A program made the translations under genes and the position numbers. A DNA stretch of 64,000 nucleotides from Rubrivivax sp. (lineage in GTDB: Bacteria > Pseudomonadota > Gammaproteobacteria > Burkholderiales > Burkholderiaceae_C), in NCBI GenBank assembly GCA_030681795.1, contig JAUXRG010000108.1, forward strand, positions 62,001 to 126,000, read 5' to 3'. The notes under the pieces were generated by a model. The model saw only the letters and a program-made list of their open reading frames with translations. It ran no database searches and was not told the DNA's origin. Of the stretch, positions 47,465 through 56,676 are shown one piece after another (position 1 is the stretch's first letter; each line of letters starts with the position of its first letter).

Positions 47465-48184
47465 ATGCAGTTCCTGACCTTCCAATTGCAAGCGCCGCTG
47501 GCCGCCTGGGGCGACGTGGCCGTGGGCCAGTACCGGGGCAGCCGCGAGTACCCGGGCGCTTCGGCGCTGATCGGCCTGCTGGGTGCCGCGCTGGGTCTGC
47601 AGCGCGACGACGAACCCGCGCATGCCGCGCTGCGCGACGGCTACGCTTTCGCGGTGGGCGTGATCAGCAGCGGGCAATTGCTGCGCGACTACCACACCGC
47701 CCAGGTGCCTGGCCGAAGTGACATGAAGCACCGCCCGCACCGCACCCGGCGCGACGAACTCAGCCTGCCCCGGCACATGCTGAACACCATCCTGTCCACC
47801 CGCGACTACCGGCAAGACGGCGCCTGGGCCGTTGCCGTGCAGGCTCATGCCGGCGCACCGCACGGTCTGGTCGAACTGGCGCAGGCCCTGCGCGAGCCGC
47901 GCTTCGTGCTCTACCTGGGCCGCAAATGCTGCCCGCCCGCGGCGCCGCTGGCGCCAAAGGTGCTTGACGCCGAATCCGCGCACGCCGCGCTGGCCACCTA
48001 CCTGGCCGCCGCCGACCCGCCGGCCACGCTGCGCAGCCTGGCCTGGTCCGACGGCGTTGCGGCCGGCCTGGCGCCGCACCTGAGCACGCCGCGCAAGGAC
48101 CGGCTGATCCGCCGCCGCGGCTGGCAGTTCGGTGACCGCACCGAACACCTGGCCTTGATCCATGGCGTGGCCCACGACGATTGA
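47465..48184 (+). CDS. casD: Cascade subunit CasD/Cas5e
   Basis: A 239-residue Cas5-family protein that binds the 5' handle of crRNA in type I-E Cascade. Family sequence is visible at the N-terminus (MQFLTFQLQAPLAAWGDVAV and YRGSREYPGASALIGLLGAALG), then the LRDYHTAQVP loop and the LYLGRKCCPPAAP segment common in Cas5e. ATG at 47465 lies three bases after the casC stop. Ends 12 bases before casE. Confidence 0.94.
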   Translation: MQFLTFQLQAPLAAWGDVAVGQYRGSREYPGASALIGLLGAALGLQRDDEPAHAALRDGYAFAVGVISSGQLLRDYHTAQVPGRSDMKHRPHRTRRDELSLPRHMLNTILSTRDYRQDGAWAVAVQAHAGAPHGLVELAQALREPRFVLYLGRKCCPPAAPLAPKVLDAESAHAALATYLAAADPPATLRSLAWSDGVAAGLAPHLSTPRKDRLIRRRGWQFGDRTEHLALIHGVAHDD

Positions 48185-48196
48185 GGACGACCGACC

Positions 48197-48886
48197 ATGC
48201 ACTTCAGCCTCATCACCCCCACCCCCGGCCGTGAGCGCGATGCCGCGCACGAGTGGACGCATGGCGCGTACCAAGAACACCAGTGGCTGTGGCGCTTCTT
48301 GCCCGCCCCGCCCGGCACCCCACGCAGCTTTCTGTTCCGCCGGCGCGATGTGGAAGGCCTGCCCCGGTTCTATGTCGTCTCGGACCGCGCGCCGGTGGCG
48401 CCATCGCCGCACTGGCAGGTGCAGAGCAGGCCTTACGCGCCCGACCTGGTTTCCGGCGAGTGGCTGGCCTTCGAACTGCGTGCCAACCCCGTGGTCACCA
48501 CCCGCAACGCCACCGGCAAGGCAGCCCGCCACGATGTGGTCATGCAGGAGAAAACCCGGCTGCTCAAAGAACGGCAACTCGCGCGCTGGGCCGACTGGCC
48601 GGCGCCCGACCGCCCAGCCATGCCTGAGCTGGTGCAACGCACCTGCGGCGCCTGGTTGCAGGCCCGCTGCGAGCGCCTGGGCATCACGCTGGACAAGGCC
48701 GCGCTCAGCGTCGAAGGCTACGAGCAGCACCGGGGCAAGAACGGCGCGCTGCGCATCTCGACCGTGGACTTCAGCGGCATCTTGCGGGTGGTCGACGCCA
48801 GCGCGCTGCGGCTGGCGCTGTATGACGGCATCGGCCACGCCAAGGCCTTCGGTTGCGGTTTGCTGCTGATCCGCCGCATCAGCTAA
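48197..48886 (+). CDS. casE: CRISPR crRNA endoribonuclease CasE/Cas6e
   Basis: A 229-residue Cas6e that cleaves the CRISPR repeat hairpin to release crRNA. It has two ferredoxin-like folds: N-terminal MHFSLITPTPGRERDAAHEW, and the glycine-rich loop near the end, GIGHAKAFGCGLLLIRR, which is typical of Cas6. A catalytic His near residue 20-28 (HEWTHGAYQEH) is present. The ATG is preceded by GAGGACGACC. A toxin-antitoxin pair begins 36 bases downstream, before cas1. Confidence 0.94.
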   Translation: MHFSLITPTPGRERDAAHEWTHGAYQEHQWLWRFLPAPPGTPRSFLFRRRDVEGLPRFYVVSDRAPVAPSPHWQVQSRPYAPDLVSGEWLAFELRANPVVTTRNATGKAARHDVVMQEKTRLLKERQLARWADWPAPDRPAMPELVQRTCGAWLQARCERLGITLDKAALSVEGYEQHRGKNGALRISTVDFSGILRVVDASALRLALYDGIGHAKAFGCGLLLIRRIS

Positions 48887-48922
48887 GCTGTGATCACACG
48901 CGACCGATTGCCGGAGCTCACC

Positions 48923-49249
48923 ATGCACACCCTCACCGACGACGAACTCAAGCGCGAACCCGCTCAGTTGCTTGACGACGCGCACCGCGGCCAGATCACC
49001 ATCGTCACCACCGATGGCCAGGCCGTGTTGATGACGGTGCCGCTGGAAAACGGCGCCCCCGCGCCGGGCGCGCTGCTCGACCTGGCCGCCCAGCTATACG
49101 ACCGCGAGCAGATCAGCCTGGGCCGCGCCGCGGAGATCGCGGGCCTGGCCTACGCCGACATGATGGACGAGCTGGGCCGACGCGGCATCGCCACGATGCG
49201 GCTGCGGCCGGGTGAACTTGCGCGCGAGTTGGCCGCATTCGGTCCTTGA
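48923..49249 (+). CDS. Predicted antitoxin, UPF0175 family with Phd-like N-terminus
   Basis: A 108-residue protein. The C-terminal half (LYDREQISLGRAAEIAGLAYADMMDELGRRGI) matches UPF0175 (COG2886) proteins, proposed antitoxins that pair with PIN-domain toxins. The N-terminal half (MHTLTDDELKREPAQLLDDAHRGQ, then ITIVTTDGQAVLMTVP) resembles Phd/YefM-type antitoxins that bind DNA. The start ATG 48923 has GCCGGAGCTC before it; GTG at 48890 is an alternative. It is embedded between casE and cas1 in the same direction, and its stop overlaps a possible TTG start of the toxin gene. It may autoregulate. Confidence 0.82.
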   Translation: MHTLTDDELKREPAQLLDDAHRGQITIVTTDGQAVLMTVPLENGAPAPGALLDLAAQLYDREQISLGRAAEIAGLAYADMMDELGRRGIATMRLRPGELARELAAFGP

Positions 49250-49269
49250 CCCCAACTGACGCCAAGCCG

Positions 49270-49748
49270 ATGCGCGTCGTCGTCAGCGATTCGGGGCCCT
49301 TGATCTGCCTGGGCCGCCTGGACCTCTTGCGACTGCTGCCTGCCCTGTTCTCCGAGGTGCAGGTGCCGGAACAGGTGCTGCTGGAGTGCGCGTCCCGGCC
49401 ACATAGCCTTGACGCCGCGCACATCACTGTCGCCATCGACCAGGGCTGGTTGACGCCCTGCGGGCCGCATCCCATGCCTGAAGGCCCGCTCGGTCGTGGT
49501 GAACGCGCGGCCATCGCACGCGCATTGGCCATCGGCGCGGGCCTGCTCACCGACGACCAGGAAGCACGGGAGTACGCCGAGTCCTTGCAGCTCGTCGTCG
49601 TCGGCACGCTGGGCGTGCTGATCCGCGGCAAACGTGGCGGCCTGGTGCCGGCCGTGGCGCCGCTGATAGAGCGCCTGCGCGCCAGCGGCCAGCGTTTCGG
49701 GCACGCCGTTGTTCTGCAGGCGCTGACGGCCGCTGGCGAGGCCCCCGC

Positions 49749-49752
<4 letters not shown>
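49270..49752 (+). CDS. Predicted PIN-domain toxin, DUF3368 family
   Basis: A 160-residue protein of the DUF3368 (COG2405) PIN-like family, proposed RNA-cleaving toxins. The acidic active-site pattern is visible: the Asp in VVVSDSGPLICLGRL, a Glu in VPEQVLLECA, Glu in GRGERAAIARAL and the Asp pair in LLTDDQEARE. The start is taken as ATG 49270; TTG at 49246 overlaps the antitoxin stop and would add eight residues. Its TGA (49750-49752) overlaps the GTG start of cas1. With the previous gene it forms a type II-like toxin-antitoxin pair in the CRISPR operon. Confidence 0.82.
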
Positions 49753-50949
<1,197 letters not shown>

Positions 50950-51033
50950 CAATCTGGTCGAAAACGAACCGCAGCGGCTGGTGGTTTCCGACGCCGCCAA
51001 AAAGCGTTTCCAAATCAACGAGATAGGATTGGT
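50950..51033 (+). promoter_or_regulatory. CRISPR leader with an IHF-like site
   Basis: These 84 bases separate cas2 from the first repeat. An IHF-like sequence, AATCAACGAGATA (51013-51025), differs at one informative position from WATCAANNNNTTR and ends eight bases before the repeat. The array is transcribed away from it. A promoter is not obvious to me. In type I-E systems IHF bends the leader for spacer integration, so this position is as expected. Confidence 0.45.
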
Positions 51034-52282
51034 GTGTTCCCCGCGCAGGCGGGGATGAACCGTGCCCGCCAGCACCGAGCGCATGACCTTGAGGGTGTTC
51101 CCCGCGCAGGCGGGGATGAACCGACAGGTGGGTTTGCTGTAGCGCGATTCGAGACGTGTTCCCCGCGCAGGCGGGGATGAACCGTGCATCACTCACTGCG
51201 CCGCCAGAAAAGACGGGTGTTCCCCGCGCAGGCGGGGATGAACCGAAGCGCGGCGCCAGCCTGATCGAGTACGCGCTGTGTTCCCCGCGCAGGCGGGGAT
51301 GAACCGCTGCCGACCAGCGACCCCGAGGACGATGACGCGTGTTCCCCGCGCAGGCGGGGATGAACCGATGTCGCCGAGGCAACGAAACAGGCGGTTGATG
51401 TGTTCCCCGCGCAGGCGGGGATGAACCGAATCTGTTCAAGACGACAGTCTTGCGAATGCTGTGTTCCCCGCGCAGGCGGGGATGAACCGTGTCGAGTTGG
51501 CCGGCAGCGCCACCGCCGCCAGTGTTCCCCGCGCAGGCGGGGATGAACCGAGTCAGCGATCCGCATGGCTTTGGCGGTGCTCGTGTTCCCCGCGCAGGCG
51601 GGGATGAACCGTTGATGTATGCACGCATCGACTGCGGCTGTGTGTGTTCCCCGCGCAGGCGGGGATGAACCGCGATACCAGTTCGCGTGGAAGTCGCGCA
51701 CATGGTGTTCCCCGCGCAGGCGGGGATGAACCGTGACGCAACGGCAGCGAGCTTGTGGGCGGAAGGTGTTCCCCGCGCAGGCGGGGATGAACCGGTGGAC
51801 TCCGTCTGTCTGGCCGTGGAGCGAGCGTGTTCCCCGCGCAGGCGGGGATGAACCGGGCTATCAGCGTGTCACGGAACGCCCTCATCGGTGTTCCCCGCGC
51901 AGGCGGGGATGAACCGACCAGCGCTGGTCCTGCATTTCACTCAACGCCGTGTTCCCCGCGCAGGCGGGGATGAACCGGAACATTGGCGGCTCGACTTCGT
52001 TGCCGCAGAGTGTTCCCCGCGCAGGCGGGGATGAACCGTTGTAGGTGTAGCCGTAGGTGGGCGTGCCCATGTGTTCCCCGCGCAGGCGGGGATGAACCGG
52101 CGGGGCACTGATGCTGTACGCCGCCATCCTGGTGTTCCCCGCGCAGGCGGGGATGAACCGAGCCCGGCCAGCACGATGAGATACAGCCACCAGTGTTCCC
52201 CGCGCAGGCGGGGATGAACCGATCATGCACCTCAAGCTCGGCGCTGCCCTGGCGTGTTCCCCGCGCAGGCGGGGATGAACCG
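51034..52282 (+). CRISPR. Type I-E CRISPR array, 21 repeats and 20 spacers
   Basis: Twenty-one 29-base repeats start at 51034 and recur every 61 bases to 52254. The repeat begins GTGTTCCCCGCGCAG and ends GGGATGAACCG; its inner CCCCGCG/CGGGG-type arms form the hairpin cut by Cas6e. All repeats appear identical, including the last, and all spacers are 32 bases. The plus strand corresponds to the crRNA sense, as judged by similarity to the E. coli repeat. I saw no duplicate spacers. Array and cas genes lie in the same direction. Confidence 0.98.
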
Positions 52283-52284
52283 CA

Positions 52285-52326
52285 CCGAGAGGGCAAGACG
52301 GGCTGCAGCCCGTCTTGCCCTCTCGG
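52285..52326. repeat. 42-base perfect palindrome at the distal end of the array
   Basis: A perfect inverted repeat, with half-site CCGAGAGGGCAAGACGGGCT plus one base, begins two bases after the last repeat and has no unpaired loop. It is followed at 52327-52339 by a small hairpin (CGGGCTTCGCCCG). No T run follows. It may stop the pre-crRNA transcript or mark the end of the array. Confidence 0.75.
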
Positions 52327-52437
52327 CGGGCTTCGCCCGGTTTGCCTCCAAGGGGGTGCAAACCACAGCCCCCGCGTCGCGGTTCGCGCACCGTGCGCCG
52401 CAACCGCACCGTCACGGCCCCGCTACAGTCACGCCCC

Positions 52438-53361
52438 ATGTCCACACCCTACCTCGCGCGCCGCGCGCCGGCCTCGCTCTTTGTGCCCGTGCGCGGCCTG
52501 CGCTACCACGCCCACACCTGGGGCGACGCCACGCAGGCCTCGGCCGGGCGGCCTCCGCTCTTGCTGCTCCACGGCTGGATGGACGTGGGCGCTTCGTTCC
52601 AGTTCGTCGTCGATGCGCTGGCCCAGGCCGATGGCTTCGAACGCTGGGTCATCGCGCCCGACTGGCGCGGCTTCGGCCTGACCGAAGCACCACACGCCGA
52701 CAGCTATTGGTTCCCGGATTACCTGGGTGACATCGACGCGCTGCTCGACGCCCTGGGCATCGCCGTCCCCATCGACCTGGTGGGCCACAGCATGGGCGGC
52801 AACGTGGCGATGAGCTACGCCGGCGTGCGGCCGCAACGCATACGCCGCCTGGTCAATCTCGAAGGCTTCGGCATGCCCGCGTCGAAGCCGGAGCACGCGC
52901 CCAGGCGGCTCACGCAATGGCTGGACGAGCTCAAGACGCCGCAGACGCTGCGCACTTACTCCAGCCTGGAAGAAGTGGCCGAGCGCTTGCTCAAGAACAA
53001 CCCCTTGCTTGCGCCCGACAAGGCGGCCTGGCTGGCGCCGCACTGGTCGCGCCTGGCGGCCGACGGTTGCTGGCACATCCTGGGCGACCCCGCCCACAAG
53101 CGCGCCAATCCGGTGCTCTACCAGGTGGACGAAGTGCTGGCCACCTGGCGGCTGATCACCGCGCCGTTGCTGTGGGTGGAAGGCGACCGCACCGATATCA
53201 CCCAGTGGTGGGGAACGCGCTATTCGAAGGAGGAATTCCACGAGCGGCTGTCGGTGGTGGCGGGCGTCGAGCGCCATGTGCTCGCCCCCTGCGGCCACAT
53301 GCTGCACCACGACCAGCCGCAGGCGCTGGCGGATCGGCTGGCGGCGTTTCTCGGCGCGTGA
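52438..53361 (+). CDS. Alpha/beta hydrolase
   Basis: A 307-residue alpha/beta-fold hydrolase. The nucleophile elbow GHSMGGNVA holds the catalytic Ser near residue 120; a His in CGHMLHHDQP near the end completes the triad, and the oxyanion-hole segment LLLHGWMDVGASF is present. It resembles soluble epoxide hydrolase or esterase-like members (WIAPDWRGFGLTE). No signal peptide. Substrate unknown. ATG at 52438 gives a complete domain; the frame upstream is CRISPR flank. Confidence 0.88.
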   Translation: MSTPYLARRAPASLFVPVRGLRYHAHTWGDATQASAGRPPLLLLHGWMDVGASFQFVVDALAQADGFERWVIAPDWRGFGLTEAPHADSYWFPDYLGDIDALLDALGIAVPIDLVGHSMGGNVAMSYAGVRPQRIRRLVNLEGFGMPASKPEHAPRRLTQWLDELKTPQTLRTYSSLEEVAERLLKNNPLLAPDKAAWLAPHWSRLAADGCWHILGDPAHKRANPVLYQVDEVLATWRLITAPLLWVEGDRTDITQWWGTRYSKEEFHERLSVVAGVERHVLAPCGHMLHHDQPQALADRLAAFLGA

Positions 53362-53464
53362 GCTTGCGGCCGCGCGTCAAGAGCTCCATGCCACATATTG
53401 CTCATCGCGGCGTCGGCTGGCACAATAGATATATCTTCAATCAATCTTATGAAGCGGAGTTGCC
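53362..53464 (+). promoter_or_regulatory. Intergenic region with AT-rich palindrome before the DUF2249 operon
   Basis: This short gap contains the perfect palindrome AGATATATCT (53427-53436), a marked AT-rich island in a GC-rich background, 28 bases before the DUF2249 start. Position suggests an operator or promoter for the nitric-oxide response genes. It does not match the usual NsrR or FNR consensus closely, so regulator identity is open. Confidence 0.35.
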
Positions 53465-53740
53465 ATGTCCCTAGTCGCCGAAGCCCGCACCATCGATGCA
53501 CGACAGATCGCCCCGCAGGAGCGCCACGCGACGATCTTCGCGGCCTTCGGATCCTTGGCCGCAGGTGAATCGTTCGATCTGCTGAGCGACCACGAGCCCC
53601 GCCCGCTGCACGGCCAGTTCCTGCAGCAGTGGCCGGGCCAGTTCAGCTGGGACGTGGTGGAAGCCGGGCCGGCGCATTGGCGCACCCGCATTCGCCGCCT
53701 GGCCGCGGGCAAGAGCTGCTGCGGCAGCTGCGGCGGCTGA
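53465..53740 (+). CDS. DUF2249 domain protein
   Basis: A 91-residue cytosolic protein of DUF2249, a small family of TusA-like fold (IDARQIAPQERHATIFAAF, LLSDHEPRPLHGQFLQQWPGQFSW). Members are often found in nitric-oxide and denitrification gene clusters, but their molecular role is not settled. The C-terminus has a Cys cluster, KSCCGSCGG, which may bind a metal. ATG at 53465 follows GCGGAGTTGCC. It is the first gene of an operon with nnrS and an Rrf2 regulator. Confidence 0.88.
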   Translation: MSLVAEARTIDARQIAPQERHATIFAAFGSLAAGESFDLLSDHEPRPLHGQFLQQWPGQFSWDVVEAGPAHWRTRIRRLAAGKSCCGSCGG

Positions 53741-53764
53741 ACGGCAGAGCGCACGAGGTCGACG

Positions 53765-54961
53765 ATGGTCAAGCCCGTCATTCCGCTGCGGGAACCCGCG
53801 GTTCCGCTGCCGCCGCACCGGCTGGCCCTATGGGATCTGGGTTTCCGGCCGTTCTATCTGCTGGCCGCGCTATTCGCCGCACTGTCGGTTCCGCTGTGGG
53901 CGCTGCAATTCAGCGGCGTGATCACGCAGCCCTGGCTGCGTGGGCCGCTGTGGCATGGGCACGAGATGGTCTTCGGCTATACGCTGGCGATCGTCGTCGG
54001 CTTCCTCTTCACCGCCGGGCGCAACTGGTCCGGTCAGCCCACGCCCACCGGGCCGGCACTGATGGCGCTGGCCGCGCTGTGGCTGGCCGGCCGGGTGCTG
54101 GTGCTCACGCCGTACGGCGTGGCGGCGGCCGCCGTGAACGTGGCGTTTCCGCTGCTGGCGGCGTGGGGGCTTTGGCGCGCATTGCGCGCCGGCGGCAACC
54201 GGCGCAACTACTTCTTCGTCGGCCTGCTCGTCGCCCTGGCCGGTGCTGCGGCGGCGCTGCACCTGGGTCAGTTGGGGTGGCTGGTGCTGCCTGAGGGGCT
54301 GGGCCTGCCGGTGGCGCTGGACCTGCTGCTGTTCATCATCGCGGTGATGGCGGGCCGCGTCGTGCCCATGTTCACCAACAACGGCGCCCCCGGCGCGCGT
54401 GCCCGGCGCGAGCCCTGGCTGGAGACCCTGGCGCTGGGCACGGTGCTCGCGCTGCTGGCGGCCGACGCCATCGGCCTGCAAGGCACGCCCTTGGCGGCTC
54501 TGGCCGTGCTGGCGCTCGTCGCCCATGCGGCGCGCTGGTGGTTGTGGCAGCCCTGGAAGACGCTGCGCCACCCGCTGGTCTGGGTGCTGCACGCCGCCTA
54601 CCTGTGGCTGCCGGTGCACCTGGGCCTGCGCGCGGGCGCCGCCATGGGCTGGGTCGCTGCCGGCCCGGCCACGCACGCGCTGACGGTGGGGCTGATCGGC
54701 ATGCTGACGCTGGGCATGATGACCCGCACCGCGCTGGGCCACACCGGCCGGCCGCTGCGCGCCGGGCGCATCGAGACGGCCGCCTACCTCGCCATGCTCG
54801 GCGCCGCGCTGGCGCGGGTGGGGCTGCCGCTGCTGGACCCGGCCTGGCTGTTGCCCTCGGTCGGCTGGTCGGCCGCGCTGTGGTCGCTCGCCTTCGTGCT
54901 CTTTCTGATTCGCTATACGCCGCTGCTGTGGTGGCCCCGCGCCGACGGCCAACCCGGTTGA
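53765..54961 (+). CDS. nnrS: NnrS family haem-copper membrane protein
   Basis: A 398-residue, roughly twelve-segment inner-membrane protein of the NnrS family, which binds haem and copper and protects against nitric oxide-related stress. Signature parts: the LWDLGFRPFYLLAALFAAL start, WHGHEMVFGYTLAIVVGFLFTA with conserved His, VVPMFTNNG, and a late RTALGHTGRPL segment. ATG at 53765 follows the DUF2249 gene by 24 bases. The Rrf2-type regulator follows 43 bases downstream, so the operon is probably controlled by nitric oxide. Confidence 0.93.
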   Translation: MVKPVIPLREPAVPLPPHRLALWDLGFRPFYLLAALFAALSVPLWALQFSGVITQPWLRGPLWHGHEMVFGYTLAIVVGFLFTAGRNWSGQPTPTGPALMALAALWLAGRVLVLTPYGVAAAAVNVAFPLLAAWGLWRALRAGGNRRNYFFVGLLVALAGAAAALHLGQLGWLVLPEGLGLPVALDLLLFIIAVMAGRVVPMFTNNGAPGARARREPWLETLALGTVLALLAADAIGLQGTPLAALAVLALVAHAARWWLWQPWKTLRHPLVWVLHAAYLWLPVHLGLRAGAAMGWVAAGPATHALTVGLIGMLTLGMMTRTALGHTGRPLRAGRIETAAYLAMLGAALARVGLPLLDPAWLLPSVGWSAALWSLAFVLFLIRYTPLLWWPRADGQPG

Positions 54962-55004
54962 ACGGCATGCGGCCCGCTCCCGTACGACGCCGCGGTCCTG
55001 CGCC

Positions 55005-55469
55005 ATGCGTCTGACCACGATGACCGACTACGCGCTGCGCCTGCTGATGCATCTGGGCCAGCACCGCGACCGGCTGTGCACCATCGCCGAGGTGGCGCGC
55101 GTGTATGGCATTTCCGAGGCGCACCTGATGAAGATCACGCACCAGCTCGGCCTGGCCGGCTGGATCGAGACGGTGCGCGGCAAGGGCGGCGGAATGAGGC
55201 TCGCGCACGAGCCGGTGCAGATCAACCTGGGTGCGCTGGTGCGCAGCGTGGAGCCCGACTTCTTCCTCGTCGAGTGCATGGCCAGCGGCAGTGTCTGCAC
55301 GCTGACCGGCGAGTGCCGACTGACCCCCGTCTTCAGCGCCGCGCTGGATGCCTTCATGCTGCAGCTGGACGGCCACACGCTGGCCGATGTGATGCCGCCG
55401 TTGCGTCCGCGCGCCAAGGGGCCTACGGCAGTCGCTCTGCCCGCCCCGACAAGGCGCCCCCTGAGATAG
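55005..55469 (+). CDS. Rrf2 family transcriptional regulator, NsrR-like
   Basis: A 154-residue Rrf2-type winged-helix repressor. The N-terminus MRLTTMTDYALRLLMHLG and helix-turn-helix region TIAEVARVYGISEAHLMKITHQLG are clear. Three cysteines that would hold an iron-sulfur cluster are in VECMASGSVC and GECRLT, as in the nitric oxide sensor NsrR. The flanking nnrS gene supports this, but the NsrR name is not assigned because Rrf2 subgroups cannot be separated with certainty here. ATG at 55005. Confidence 0.88.
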   Translation: MRLTTMTDYALRLLMHLGQHRDRLCTIAEVARVYGISEAHLMKITHQLGLAGWIETVRGKGGGMRLAHEPVQINLGALVRSVEPDFFLVECMASGSVCTLTGECRLTPVFSAALDAFMLQLDGHTLADVMPPLRPRAKGPTAVALPAPTRRPLR

Positions 55470-55517
55470 GCGAAGGCTTCGGCGCGGCGCCGAGAAGCGC
55501 CGTGCGAAAATCGGCGC

Positions 55518-56622
55518 ATGGATATCGAACACATCAACTCGATCGGCACGCTGCTCGCCGACCTGAGTGCCCGCACCGAGCAGCTCCGGGGGTATCTTTG
55601 ACTACGACCGCAAATCCCTGCGGTTGAACGAAGTCAATGCCGCGCTGGAAAACCCCGGCGTCTGGAGCGACCCCAAGCGAGCGCAGGAGCTCGGGCGCGA
55701 GAAGAAGTCGCTCGAAAACGTGGTCGGCACGATCGACCACTTGACCGGCAACCTCGCCGACAACACCGAGCTCTACGAGATGAGCAAGGCCGAAGCCGAC
55801 TTCGATGGCGTGCGCGCCATGGAGGCCGAGGCCCACAAGCTGCGCGAGACGGTGGAACGGCTCGAGTTCCGCCGCATGTTCAGCAACCCCGCCGACCCGC
55901 TGAACTGCTTCATCGACATCCAGGCCGGCGCCGGCGGCACCGAGGCCTGCGACTGGGCCGCCATGCTGCTGCGCCAGTACCTCAAATATTGCGAGCGCAA
56001 GGGTTTCAAGGCCGAGGTCATGGAAGAGACCGAGGGCGACGTGGCCGGCATCCGCAGCGCCACCCTGAAGGTCGAGGGCGACTACGCCTTCGGCCAGCTG
56101 CGCACCGAGACCGGCGTGCACCGGCTGGTGCGCAAGAGCCCCTTCGATTCGTCCGGCGGGCGGCACACCAGCTTTGCCAGCCTGTTCGTCTACCCCGAGG
56201 TGGACGACACGATCGAGATCGAGATCAACCCGGCCGACGTGCGCGTGGATACCTTCCGTGCCAGCGGCGCCGGCGGCCAGCACATCAACAAGACCGATTC
56301 GGCGGTGCGGCTGACGCACCTGCCGACCAACATCGTCGTGCAGTGCCAGAACGACCGCAGCCAGCACCGCAACCGCGACGAAGCCTGGCAGATGCTGAAG
56401 AGCCGCCTGTACGACCACGAGATGCGCAAGCAGCGCGAGGCACAGCAAAAGCTCGAGGACACCAAGACCGATGTCGGCTGGGGCCACCAGATCCGCTCTT
56501 ACGTGCTCGACCAGAGCCGCATCAAGGACCTGCGCACCAACGTCGAGATCAGCAACACCCAGAAGGTGCTCGACGGCGACCTCGACGCCTTCATCGAGGC
56601 CAGCCTCAAACAAGGCCTTTGA
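55518..56622 (+). CDS. prfB: Peptide chain release factor 2 with programmed +1 frameshift
   Basis: A release factor that reads UGA and UAA. Translation starts at ATG 55518, runs 27 codons to an in-frame TGA at 55599-55601 and must shift +1 at CTTTGA to enter the main frame at 55600, giving 367 residues. The GGQ motif is in [11 protein letters not shown] and the stop-recognition SPF in [11 protein letters not shown]. The GGGGGTATCTTTGAC slip region is the conserved RF2 autoregulatory site. The gene is followed by pepN after 54 bases. The coordinates span the whole coding region including the skipped base. Confidence 0.96.
55589..55601 (+). promoter_or_regulatory. RF2 +1 frameshift site
   Basis: A GGGGG run followed by TAT CTT TGA C: the CTT codon slips onto TTT when release at TGA is slow because RF2 is scarce. 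The G run acts as an internal ribosome-binding stretch. Autoregulation of RF2 by this site is established for the family. Confidence 0.92.
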
Positions 56623-56676
56623 ACCGGGCTGCCTTCGGCCGCCCACGAACGACAGCCAGACAGGAGACCGCGCACC

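Noticed and set aside
53427..53436. AGATATATCT considered as an NsrR site
   Set aside because: It is too short and differs from known NsrR-type motifs; kept only as a low-confidence regulatory palindrome.
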